A DNA stretch of 43,318 nt from Pseudomonadota bacterium (GTDB taxonomy: Bacteria; Pseudomonadota; Gammaproteobacteria; Burkholderiales; Burkholderiaceae_C). The notes under the pieces were generated by a model, which made no database searches, had not been told where the DNA came from, and saw only the letters and a list, made by a program, of their open reading frames with translations. The number at the start of each line of letters is the position of its first letter. Position 1 is the stretch's first letter. The position numbers were made by a program, and so were the translations under genes. Where the stretch lies: positions 1-43,318 of the forward strand of contig JAKCDM010000014.1 in the NCBI GenBank assembly GCA_021841865.1, given 5' to 3'. Positions 26,069 through 35,526 of this stretch are shown piece by piece.

Positions 26069-26698
26069 TCAGATTTCGATCTGCTCAGCGATGTCGAGGG
26101 CATCTTCCACCTCGATGCCGAGATAGCGAACCGTGCTCTCCAGCTTGGTGTGGCCAAGCAGAAGCTGGACGGCACGCAGGTTCTTCGTCTTGCGGTAAAT
26201 CAGCGTTGCCTTGGTGCGCCGCATGGAGTGCGTGCCATACGCATGACCATCCAGGCCGATCTCGTCCACCCATCCATGAACGAGCCTGGCGTACTGCCTC
26301 GTCCCGAGGTGTGCGGATGCGTGATTCCTGCTCGGAAACAGGTAATCGCCGCCGTGCAATCCGGTGACCTTGATCCAGGATGCAAGAGCTTGCCGAGTCG
26401 TTGCGGTGATCTCAAACTGGACAGGGTGGCCGGTCTTCTGCTGAACCACGCTGGTACGACTGGCCACGACCTCGCCATGGCAGACATCGCGGACTCGCAG
26501 AGCGACAAGATCGCAGCCGCGCAGCTTGCTGTCCAGTGCCAGGTTGAACAGAGCAAGTTCACGGGCCCGCTGCTCCATTTGGAGGTGGATCCGAATCGCC
26601 CAGACATCCTTGAGCTTTAACGGCGCCTTCTGCCCAACGACTTTGCCCTTGTTCCATGGGGCGTGGCCGCCATGCGGGGCTGGTTCGTTTGCGTTCAT
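26069..26698 (-). CDS. Minimal tyrosine recombinase / integrase
   Basis: A 209-residue site-specific recombinase with a complete catalytic set: R60 (LDSKLRG), K88 (QQKTG), H157 and R160 (THSMRRT), H183 (LLGHTKLES) and Y192 (TVRYLGIE). The separate N-terminal core-binding domain of phage integrases is nearly absent, as in FimB/FimE-sized enzymes, so it may invert or excise a short local segment rather than integrate a phage. ATG 26698 has a GGAG site just upstream; the frame is open 27 codons further up. The gene stands alone between two metal-response operons, with a perfect 16-bp hairpin right after its stop. Confidence 0.85.
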   Translation of the reverse strand: MNANEPAPHGGHAPWNKGKVVGQKAPLKLKDVWAIRIHLQMEQRARELALFNLALDSKLRGCDLVALRVRDVCHGEVVASRTSVVQQKTGHPVQFEITATTRQALASWIKVTGLHGGDYLFPSRNHASAHLGTRQYARLVHGWVDEIGLDGHAYGTHSMRRTKATLIYRKTKNLRAVQLLLGHTKLESTVRYLGIEVEDALDIAEQIEI

Positions 26699-27126
26699 GG
26701 TGATCTCCCGAGAGAGAGCCGCCGGCCACATGCAGGCGGCACGACCGATCACGCGGTCGCGCGCGAACTTTGCGCTCAAACTCTCACGACTACCGTCTGC
26801 GATGAGCCACCGGCTTCGTCACGGCGGCGCGCTGATCGAGTGACCGTCGAGCCCTGAACGCAGCCCAGGGGCAAAGGCACGATGTTCGGCCAATGCGGGC
26901 ACTAGGCGCTGCCAGCGGCTGCGACGGCAATGGTGTGGTCAGCGGCCGCCGACACCGTCGGACTCGTGAACCGCCGCTTTCAGGGCCATCGACCGAGCGC
27001 TGGACTCGCGGGGGAGCATGCTGTCGTTGGTGTCCCGAGCCAGTGCATCCGCCCAGGGCGTCGTTGTTGCTGAGCTGCCTACTTGATGAAGGATCGTAGC
27101 TGGGAAGCACCCTGGAAACGTCTCCG
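26699..27126. other. Intergenic region between recombinase and copper kinase
   Basis: About 430 nt without a supportable gene. It includes the ribosome site of the recombinase gene (CGGGAGATCACC before ATG). A minus-strand frame containing LPRESSARSMALKAAVHESDG looks partly protein-like but was not recognised. It is probably remnant DNA. Confidence 0.4.
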
Positions 27127-28557
27127 TCACGCTCTCGACGCGGGTGCTGGCAGACGCATGCAAAAGCGCGTGTGGCCTGCGGCGGACATGGCGCCCACGC
27201 TTCCACCGTGGGCTTCGGCGATCGACTTGACGATGGCCAGCCCCAGGCCGGCTCCCTCGCCGTTGCGCTGGCGCGAGGGGTCAGCGCGGTAGAAGCGGTC
27301 GAACAGGCGGGGCAGGTGCTCGGCGGCAATAGCGGCGCCCGGGTTCTCGACGCAGACTTCGAGCCAGCCGGAGGGGTCGCCTTCAAATCGTACGGTGACC
27401 GTGGCCCCAGCCGCGGTGTGGCGAATCGCGTTGGACAGCAGGTTCGAAAGTGCGCGTCGCAGCATCGCGCGGTCGCCACGGATCCGTGGGGCTTCGCCGA
27501 CGGATTGCAGCCCGACTCCGCGTTCCTCGGCCCAGGCCTCGAAATACTCGAACAGCTCGATCATTTCGGCACTCAGGTCCACCTCGGCCTGCTCCGGGCG
27601 GATCAACTGGTGCTCGGCCTGTGCGAGGAACAGCATGTCGCCGATCATCGCGCTCATGCGTTCGTACTCCTCGAGGTTGGAGTAGAGGATCTCGCGGTAG
27701 TCGTCGGCACTGCGCGCGCGCGAAAGCGCGACCTGGGTCTGCGTGCGCAGGTTCGTGACGGGCGTGCGCAATTCGTGCGCGATGTCGGCGGAGAAATTCG
27801 ACAGACGCTCGAAACTCTGCCCGATGCGCTCGAGCATCGCGTTGAACGACGCGACGAGCCCGGCCAGTTCCACGGGCACCCTGTCCGGGTCGAGGCGCAC
27901 GTCAAGGCGCTCCGAGCTGACCTCGCGCATGCGCGCGCCGATGCGCCGGATCGGAGCATGCCCCTGGCGCACCGCCAGCCAGGCCACGAGCACGCTGAAT
28001 GCGCTGGCCGCCAGCGTGCCCAGCCACAGCGCGCGCCGCAGCGCGGCCAGGAAGCGCAGGTGGTAGTCGATGGCGGTGGCCAGGATCACGGTGTCGCGGT
28101 CGATTCGCAGCACCGCGCCGCGGTAGCTGCGCCCGCCGGTGGTCCAGATGCGCAGCGCGCCAGCGTCCAGCTGCGGGACGGCCGGGTCGGCATGCGCGCG
28201 CGCGGCAAGTCCCGCCGGAGTCGCGTCGAACAGCACGCGACCGTCGGCACCCTCGACGCGGAAGTACACCTCGTGGTGATCCGCGATGGTCTCGGCGAAA
28301 CGCTGTTGCAGGTCCTCGCTGCCGACGCCCGCGGCAGCGTCGTCGAGGGCCAGGCGCAGGGTCTGCGCCACCGGGCGAAGCTGCCCCAGGTCCTGGCCCG
28401 CGAAATGCTCCTCGATCGACGACTCCAGCGCCGCCGCGGCGACCAGGAAAGTCAGCGTGGTGGCCAGGCCGACCCACGCCGTCACGCGTAGCGCCAGCGA
28501 CGCCGGGCGGCGTGCGTGGCGTCCGGCGCGAGCCCCGAGCAGCTCAGCCGTCGGCAT
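27127..28557 (-). CDS. copS: Heavy-metal sensor histidine kinase, CopS/CusS type
   Basis: A 476-residue inner-membrane kinase. Helix 1 ([21 protein letters not shown]) and helix 2 (near residue 180, [18 protein letters not shown]) flank a periplasmic sensor of about 135 residues. HAMP is followed by HisKA with H261 ([20 protein letters not shown]), where the NLRTQTQ run is typical of the CusS/CopS family, and by a HATPase with [10 protein letters not shown] and [13 protein letters not shown]. It should detect periplasmic copper ions. Its start overlaps the regulator's end by 14 nt, so the two are translated together. The pair points away from the genes it is expected to control. Confidence 0.93.
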   Translation of the reverse strand: MPTAELLGARAGRHARRPASLALRVTAWVGLATTLTFLVAAAALESSIEEHFAGQDLGQLRPVAQTLRLALDDAAAGVGSEDLQQRFAETIADHHEVYFRVEGADGRVLFDATPAGLAARAHADPAVPQLDAGALRIWTTGGRSYRGAVLRIDRDTVILATAIDYHLRFLAALRRALWLGTLAASAFSVLVAWLAVRQGHAPIRRIGARMREVSSERLDVRLDPDRVPVELAGLVASFNAMLERIGQSFERLSNFSADIAHELRTPVTNLRTQTQVALSRARSADDYREILYSNLEEYERMSAMIGDMLFLAQAEHQLIRPEQAEVDLSAEMIELFEYFEAWAEERGVGLQSVGEAPRIRGDRAMLRRALSNLLSNAIRHTAAGATVTVRFEGDPSGWLEVCVENPGAAIAAEHLPRLFDRFYRADPSRQRNGEGAGLGLAIVKSIAEAHGGSVGAMSAAGHTRFCMRLPAPASRA

Positions 28558-29233
28558 CCGGCAGGTCCAGCGTGTAGCCCATGCCGCGCACGGTGCGGAT
28601 CAGCTTGGGTGAGAAAGCGTCGTCGACCTTCGCGCGCAGACGCCGAATGGCCACGTCGATCACGTTCGTGTCGCTGTCGAAGTTCATGTCCCAGACCTGC
28701 GAGGCGATCAGCGAACGCGGCAGCACCTCCCCCTGGCGCCGCACCAGCAGCTCGAGCAGCGCGAACTCCTTGTTGCTCAGATTGATGCGCGTGCCGCCGC
28801 GGCTGGCGCGCCGCCGCGGCAGGTCGAGTACCAGGTCGGCCACCTGCAGCTTCTCGGCCAGCGCGGGATTGCGACCGCGACGCAGCAGCGAGCGCACGCG
28901 CGCCAGCAACTCGGTGAAGGCGAAGGGCTTGACCAGGTAGTCGTCGGCGCCGAGCTCCAGCCCCTTGACGCGGTCGTCGACGCTGTCACGCGCGGTCAGG
29001 AACAGCACGGGGACGTCGCGCCCGGCCTCGCGCAGCGCTCGCAGGATGCGCCAGCCGTCGACGTCGGGAAGCATCACGTCGAGCACGATCAGGTCGTGGT
29101 CGCCGGTCATCGCCAGGTGGTGCCCGTCCAGGCCGTTGCGCGCGAGATCGACGACGAAGCCAGCTTCGCTCAAACCCTGGCGCAGGTAGTCGGCCGTCTT
29201 GGCCTCGTCTTCGACCACGAGCAGTTTCATCAA
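28544..29233 (-). CDS. copR: Copper response regulator, CopR/CusR type
   Basis: A 229-residue OmpR-family regulator. The receiver has [20 protein letters not shown], the phospho-acceptor in [17 protein letters not shown] and [10 protein letters not shown]. The DNA-binding part reads [13 protein letters not shown], then [21 protein letters not shown] and TVRGMGYTL, all hallmarks of CopR/CusR/IrlR. Two adjacent ATGs make the start either 29233 or 29230. The promoter gap of about 190 nt to the next gene on the other strand contains the first of four shared operators (29291-29317), whose first 16 nt look like a CopR/CusR box, so the system probably also controls itself. Confidence 0.95.
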   Translation of the reverse strand: MMKLLVVEDEAKTADYLRQGLSEAGFVVDLARNGLDGHHLAMTGDHDLIVLDVMLPDVDGWRILRALREAGRDVPVLFLTARDSVDDRVKGLELGADDYLVKPFAFTELLARVRSLLRRGRNPALAEKLQVADLVLDLPRRRASRGGTRINLSNKEFALLELLVRRQGEVLPRSLIASQVWDMNFDSDTNVIDVAIRRLRAKVDDAFSPKLIRTVRGMGYTLDLPDADG

Positions 29234-29290
29234 TGCACCGTCCTTACCCGCACTCTAGCCCGCGCCTGCTTGCGCAGTCATGACCGCGAG

Positions 29291-29345
29291 ATGACATCAA
29301 TGTAATCGACTGGTCATCGGGGGGACAGGCTCCGGATACTAATGT
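29291..29345 (+). promoter_or_regulatory. Composite copper operator and promoter, copy A
   Basis: ATGACA (29291-29296), GTAAT (29302-29306) and GGTCAT (29312-29317) are each spaced by 5 nt. A -10-like TAATGT lies at 29340-29345, 22 nt after GGTCAT. The first two parts form an inverted CopR/CusR-type box. It faces the SHOCT/LTXXQ/rusticyanin genes and lies 57 nt from the divergent regulator start. Confidence 0.8.
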
Positions 29346-29424
29346 CTGTATCAAGCATCCGGTGGCAGCGCGCAAGGCGACTCGCTGCGACCGTCGGACG
29401 CGAATCGACCGAAAGGAGAACGAC

Positions 29425-29694
29425 ATGATGTGGTACGGACACCCCGGCGGATGGGGATGGGGCTACGGGATGATGGGCGGCTTCGGCTGGGTGTTCATGC
29501 TACTGCTGGTCATCGTGGTCGTGGCGCTCGTGGTGGGACTGCTGCGCGACGTGTTCATCGGCATGCGTGGGCATCACGCCACGCCGAGGGTCCCGGGGTC
29601 CTCGGCACGAGCCATCCTTGACGAGCGCTATGCGAGGGGTGAGATCGACGCCGACGAGTACAAGCGCCGGCGCGCCGACCTGGACCTGCGTTGA
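29425..29694 (+). CDS. Small membrane protein with Gly/Met-rich N-terminus and SHOCT domain
   Basis: An 89-residue protein. The N-terminus MMWYGHPGGWGWGYGMMGG is rich in Gly, Trp, Tyr and Met. One helix follows (GWVFMLLLVIVVVALVVGLL). The C-terminus ARAILDERYARGEIDADEYKRR is a SHOCT motif, a short helical segment common in small envelope proteins and oligomers. ATG 29425 has a strong GAAAGGAG site at 29411-29418; a second ATG follows at once. It is the first gene behind copper operator A, and shares its GYGMMGG motif with the next two gene products. Its job is unknown; a role in handling copper at the membrane is inference. Confidence 0.85.
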   Translation: MMWYGHPGGWGWGYGMMGGFGWVFMLLLVIVVVALVVGLLRDVFIGMRGHHATPRVPGSSARAILDERYARGEIDADEYKRRRADLDLR

Positions 29695-29725
29695 CTCGGA
29701 TTTTCTGTTCGCAAAGGAGCGAATC

Positions 29726-30478
29726 ATGATCAAGTGGAACAAGCGTCTGGCGCTCGGCCTGGTGGCCGCGCCCGTGATGGTCCTCGGCGCGGCCGCGCTT
29801 CCTGTCCTGGCGGCGGGCACGGCCAGTGCGCCCGCGACGACGGCCCAGTCCGACGCCTACGGCCCGGGCTACGGCTATGGCATGGGCCCGGCAATGATGG
29901 GCGGCTACGGACCGGGCTACGCGGGCGGGGCCTGGCAGCGTGGATCGGCGGGTGCGCACCCGCACCCATGGGCACATGGTGGTTATGGTGGCTACGGCCC
30001 CGGCATGATGGGAGGCTACGGCGGCTATGGCGGCTTCGGTCCGGGCATGATGGCGGGCTACGGCGGCTATGGCGGCGTCGGTCCGGGGATGATGGCGGGC
30101 TACGGTGGCTACGGTCCCGGGATGATGGGAGGCTACGGCGGCTATGGCATGGGCCCCTGGATGATGGGCGGCTTCGGCGCCTACGGGGGATGGGGCGTGA
30201 ATCCCCAGCTCAGTGCCGCGCAGCGCACGAAAGTCGTGGGTATCGAGAAGGCCTTGTTCGACAAGCAGTGGCCGCTGATGCAGTCCATGCAGAAGGTCAT
30301 GTTCGAGTCCTGGGGCCGGGCCGCCGACGGCAAGCTCGATGTCGACGCGATCATGAAGCGCGCCACGACGCTGTCGCAAGTGCGCCTGCAGATGCTGCGC
30401 AACCACCTCGAGGCGGCCAAACAGATCGACGCGGTGCTGACGCCGCAGCAGCGCGACAGCATCGGCGACGCGCCGTGA
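29726..30478 (+). CDS. Periplasmic Gly/Tyr/Met-repeat protein with Spy/CpxP-like LTXXQ domain
   Basis: A 250-residue secreted protein. The signal peptide is about residues 1-30 (VLGAAALPVLAA). Residues about 45-155 are an irregular repeat built from GYGGYG, GPGMM and AGYGGYG units, with Met pairs every 10-16 residues. The last 90 residues are predicted helical and hold LSAAQRTKVVGIEKAL and LTPQQRDSI, the paired LTXXQ motifs of Spy/CpxP chaperones; related CnrX/ZraP-type proteins bind metal. The Met pairs could bind Cu(I) by thioether ligands. ATG 29726 has an AAAGGAG site at 29714-29720. It lies 31 nt after the SHOCT gene, in the same copper-controlled unit. The combination of repeat and domain is unusual. 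Confidence 0.85.
   Translation: MIKWNKRLALGLVAAPVMVLGAAALPVLAAGTASAPATTAQSDAYGPGYGYGMGPAMMGGYGPGYAGGAWQRGSAGAHPHPWAHGGYGGYGPGMMGGYGGYGGFGPGMMAGYGGYGGVGPGMMAGYGGYGPGMMGGYGGYGMGPWMMGGFGAYGGWGVNPQLSAAQRTKVVGIEKALFDKQWPLMQSMQKVMFESWGRAADGKLDVDAIMKRATTLSQVRLQMLRNHLEAAKQIDAVLTPQQRDSIGDAP
29861..30190 (+). repeat. Internal coding repeat (GGCTAYGGCGGCTATGGC units)
   Basis: Tandem but irregular DNA repeats encode the Gly/Tyr/Met region of the LTXXQ protein. Units such as GGCTACGGCGGCTATGGC alternate with ATGATGG blocks. Such repeats tend to gain or lose units by slippage, so length may vary between strains. Confidence 0.8.
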
Positions 30479-30600
30479 GTCCGCTCCCGCCGGGGCGGCC
30501 CGCGCGGGGACGAACCCCCCGCTTGCTGGCCCGGCGGAAACCGTTCGAGCGCGGGAGCCCCTCGGGGCGTGCGATGGAACTCGCCAAACTGGAGCATGGA

Positions 30601-31290
30601 ATGAGACCGACGATCAGGCGCTGCGCGCGCGGTGCCTTCGTGATGGCGGCCCTGCTGGCTGCGGCTTGGGGTACCAGCTGCCAGGCACAAATGGCCGGTG
30701 GAGGCTACGGAGCCTACGAAGGTTACGGCGGCATGATGGGCGGCGGCATGATGGGCTTCGCCCAGTCCGACCGGCCCGTCGAGCCTGGCTGGGGCGGGGC
30801 AGTGCTGGACTACGCGCAGGTGCGTGATTTCCTCGCCGCCAGCGCGCCGGGCGCCCGCGTGGACGCCCGTGCGAACACGGTTACCTACAGCGGCCGTGAC
30901 GTGCGCATCGCGATGGTCGCGGTGCAGCCCGGCCACCCGGACCAGACCTTCGAGGTGGCCGGATTGACCAACCCGACGCTGGTGGTTCCGCGCGGTGCCA
31001 CCGTGCGCATCGACCTGGTGAACATGGACTATGGCCGCAACATGGAGCACGGGTTGATCATTACCCCCGCTCCGCCGCCTTATCCCTACATGTCCATGAT
31101 GGCGACGGGCCCGGGGCTGGTCCAACTCGAGCCCTTGCTGCCGTGGCGCAGCGACAGCCGCTTGCAGGCTGCCAGCTACGCGGAGCTTTCCACCAGCTTC
31201 GTCGCCGGCGAGCCGGGAACGTACTGGTACGTGTGTCCGACACCGGAGCACGCCGAGAAGGGCATGGTTGGCCGCTTCATCGTCCGGTGA
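30601..31290 (+). CDS. Rusticyanin-like blue copper protein
   Basis: A 229-residue secreted cupredoxin. After a signal peptide (about residues 1-35) comes a Gly/Tyr/Met stretch (GGGYGAYEGYGGMMGGGMMG), then a domain that follows rusticyanin closely: NTVTYSGRDVRI, FEVAGLTNPTLVVPRGATV, and YWYVCPTPEHAEKGMVGRF. The type 1 copper ligands are H150, C212, H217 and M222; the C-H-M spacing of 5 and 5 equals that of Acidithiobacillus rusticyanin (C138, H143, M148). It probably carries one electron in the periplasm; in this copper unit it may pass electrons to or from Cu ions. ATG 30601 has GGAG nearby (30592-30595). It is 122 nt after the LTXXQ gene, with no separate operator seen. Confidence 0.88.
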   Translation: MRPTIRRCARGAFVMAALLAAAWGTSCQAQMAGGGYGAYEGYGGMMGGGMMGFAQSDRPVEPGWGGAVLDYAQVRDFLAASAPGARVDARANTVTYSGRDVRIAMVAVQPGHPDQTFEVAGLTNPTLVVPRGATVRIDLVNMDYGRNMEHGLIITPAPPPYPYMSMMATGPGLVQLEPLLPWRSDSRLQAASYAELSTSFVAGEPGTYWYVCPTPEHAEKGMVGRFIVR

Positions 31291-31339
31291 TGCCCGTGAG
31301 CGGCCTGCCCGGCTGCGGTATCGCAGGTTCCGCGCGAAC

Positions 31340-31394
31340 CTGACGGAATTGTCATCACACGGTCATCGACGTGTCGGGAACCGGGCGCGATCAT
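31340..31394 (+). promoter_or_regulatory. Composite copper operator and promoter, copy B
   Basis: CTGACG (31340-31345), GTCAT (31351-31355) and GGTCAT (31361-31366) keep the 5-nt spacings. A weak -10-like GATCAT lies at 31389-31394, again 22 nt after GGTCAT. It is the most diverged of the four copies and precedes the gene at 31457. Confidence 0.7.
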
Positions 31395-31456
31395 GATTGG
31401 AAACGCAGGCGCAGCGCGCCTGTGCGCATCCCTGATTCGTCCGGAGATCGACGACC

Positions 31457-31912
31457 ATGCAAGTCTCACGAAGCCTTTCCCTGGGCTTCATTCGGCGTGT
31501 CGCCGCGATGCTGGCGCTTGCCGGCATGGCGGGCGCAGCGCTGTTGTGGGTGCCCCAAGCTCATGCCACGCAGTTCGCGGTGCCCGATGAACCTCGCATT
31601 CCTGCCGGTGCCCCGATCCGTAGCTGGGCCGACAATGGCCAAGCGGGGCTGTCGCTGCTGCAGATCGTCGACGGCATCGCGCTGCCGCGCGGAGCGACGC
31701 TGCGCGGGACCGTGACCAGCGACACGAACTGCGCGCCCGACGCACGGGGCCTGAGCCATTGCCACAACGGGATCGACCTTGACAACGGCATGCGCATCGT
31801 GGTGGTCCACACCCACGCGATGATGCAGCACCCCTGCCTGAAACCGGGGCAGCGCATCACGGTCACGGGCTTTTCGGGCACCTGGATCATGGCGCGCACG
31901 GCAGCGGCGTAG
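31457..31912 (+). CDS. Secreted Cys/His-rich protein of unknown function
   Basis: A 151-residue protein with a signal peptide (about residues 1-38, ending PQAHA). I do not recognise a family. The mature part is probably all-beta. It has a dense set of possible metal ligands: C92, H101, C102, H103, H118, H120, M122, M123, H125 and C127 (LSHCHNGIDL and VVHTHAMMQHPC). This pattern, together with copper operator B just upstream, suggests a periplasmic copper-binding protein; the Cys could also be a substrate for the DsbA-like protein encoded next to it. It is its own transcription unit, converging on dsbA with a 48-nt gap. Function is inference only. Confidence 0.75.
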   Translation: MQVSRSLSLGFIRRVAAMLALAGMAGAALLWVPQAHATQFAVPDEPRIPAGAPIRSWADNGQAGLSLLQIVDGIALPRGATLRGTVTSDTNCAPDARGLSHCHNGIDLDNGMRIVVVHTHAMMQHPCLKPGQRITVTGFSGTWIMARTAAA

Positions 31913-31960
31913 CGGCTGTACGGTGCTCTCGCCGGGATCCGGGCGGCCCGACGGCCGCGC

Positions 31961-32629
31961 TTACCTGGTGCCGGCCTGCTGCACGTGGACCCGGCCCACG
32001 AGGTAATCGACGGCTTGCAGGATGCGTTCGTCGGTCGGGATCCGGGAAAGATCGGCCGAGACCTCGTAGGTTCCTTGCACGGCTATGGTCGGCACGCCGT
32101 CGATGCCGTAGTCATTCATCAGCTGCGTGGCGCGCCGGACCTGCATGGCCACGCCGAAGGAGTTGACGGTCGCCAGGAAGGTCTGCCTTGCGATGCCGTG
32201 CGCGGCCAGCCACGCGGCCATCTGGTCCGGAGTGTTCAGCGCGATGTGCTGTTCGTGGATGGCATGGAAGATGTCCCCCTGCAGGCTGTCGGCCTTGCCC
32301 AGCGCCACCAGCGTGTAGTAGAGCTTTTGCTGCGGGATGAACTGCGCCGTGAAGGCCACCGGAACGCGTTCGACCACCACGTAGGACGGCTGCCTGCGCA
32401 CCCACGCGTCGAGTTCAGGCTCGAGCGCATTGCAGTGCGGGCAGTTGTACCAGAAGAACTCCGTGACCACGACCTTGCCCGGGCGCCCCACCGGCTGGTG
32501 GGCGGACAGCTCGTTGTAGCCCGTGCCCTTCTGGAAGGGGGCGGCGGCTTGCGTGATCGTGGCGCCCACGGCGATTGCGAGAAGCATGGCGAGCAGGGCG
32601 AGGAGGCGTTGTATCGGATGCGCATTCAT
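31961..32629 (-). CDS. dsbA: DsbA-like thiol:disulfide oxidoreductase
   Basis: A 222-residue periplasmic protein with a signal peptide (about residues 1-29, ending ITQAA). The thioredoxin-fold active site is C63-P-H-C66 (EFFWYNCPHCNALEPEL), the same CPHC as E. coli DsbA. The cis-Pro loop is GVPTIAV. It should introduce disulfides into secreted proteins. In the copper block it is the only minus-strand gene, back to back with the P-type ATPase gene. Copper scrambles disulfides, so a dedicated copy here makes sense, but it could be the general DsbA. ATG 32629 starts the signal peptide; the frame is open upstream through the operator region. Confidence 0.92.
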   Translation of the reverse strand: MNAHPIQRLLALLAMLLAIAVGATITQAAAPFQKGTGYNELSAHQPVGRPGKVVVTEFFWYNCPHCNALEPELDAWVRRQPSYVVVERVPVAFTAQFIPQQKLYYTLVALGKADSLQGDIFHAIHEQHIALNTPDQMAAWLAAHGIARQTFLATVNSFGVAMQVRRATQLMNDYGIDGVPTIAVQGTYEVSADLSRIPTDERILQAVDYLVGRVHVQQAGTR

Positions 32630-32766
32630 GATCGGGGTTTCGAGTCGCTGAAGCATGCGGCGTCGGTTCGCCGCAGCAAGCCGTGGCTGTGATCGACCGG
32701 ATGCCCTTTGACTTGAAGCCGCCGGAATCCATGTCAGGGCGGTCCCGAGGCCGCGTGACCTCGAAC

Positions 32767-32821
32767 ATGACAGGATCGTCATCGGGCGGTCATGTGCCCG
32801 ATGGAAATGGATGCCTAGACT
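32767..32821 (+). promoter_or_regulatory. Composite copper operator and promoter, copy C
   Basis: ATGACA (32767-32772), GTCAT (32778-32782) and GGTCAT (32788? read as 32788-32793) have the same 5-nt spacings. The -10-like TAGACT lies at 32816-32821, 22 nt after GGTCAT. It serves the P-type ATPase and lies in the divergent gap with dsbA. Confidence 0.8.
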
Positions 32822-32928
32822 GTGAACGATCGGCAAAGGAGTCCGGGCTCCGGGCGAGCCTGCGGACGCGGTCCCCGCGTTGACTGGATGCGCGCGGGTC
32901 GAAGCGATCCCGATCAGGAGGGAACACG

Positions 32929-35313
<2,385 letters not shown>

Positions 35314-35526
35314 GTGCATGAGAAGCGACGCGGCGGTAGGTGCGTTCCGGCTCGCTGCGCGCGGTCGAGTCGCGGTGCGGCAGAATCGGTGGATCGATAT
35401 CCGCGGGTCCTCAAGCTTCGCCGACGCGTGGGACACGCGTTGCGCTGCGGCCGCGGCGAGTGACGCGCCGACTGCATCCGATTCCTGAATCGGTGCCGTG
35501 GGGCAGGTGTGCGTGGTGAGCCCGGC
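35314..35526. other. Gap between the ATPase and DsbD-like genes
   Basis: About 210 nt with no gene and no copy of the copper operator. The DsbD-like gene is either read through from the ATPase promoter or has an unrecognised promoter here. Confidence 0.4.

Noticed and set aside
26939..27163. Minus-strand frame with LPRESSARSMALKAAVHESDG as a gene
   Set aside because: It overlaps the end of the copS gene and has no recognisable family or ribosome site.
29861..30190. Regular repeats as a CRISPR array
   Set aside because: The repeats are in frame within a coding sequence, vary in length and have no unique spacers.
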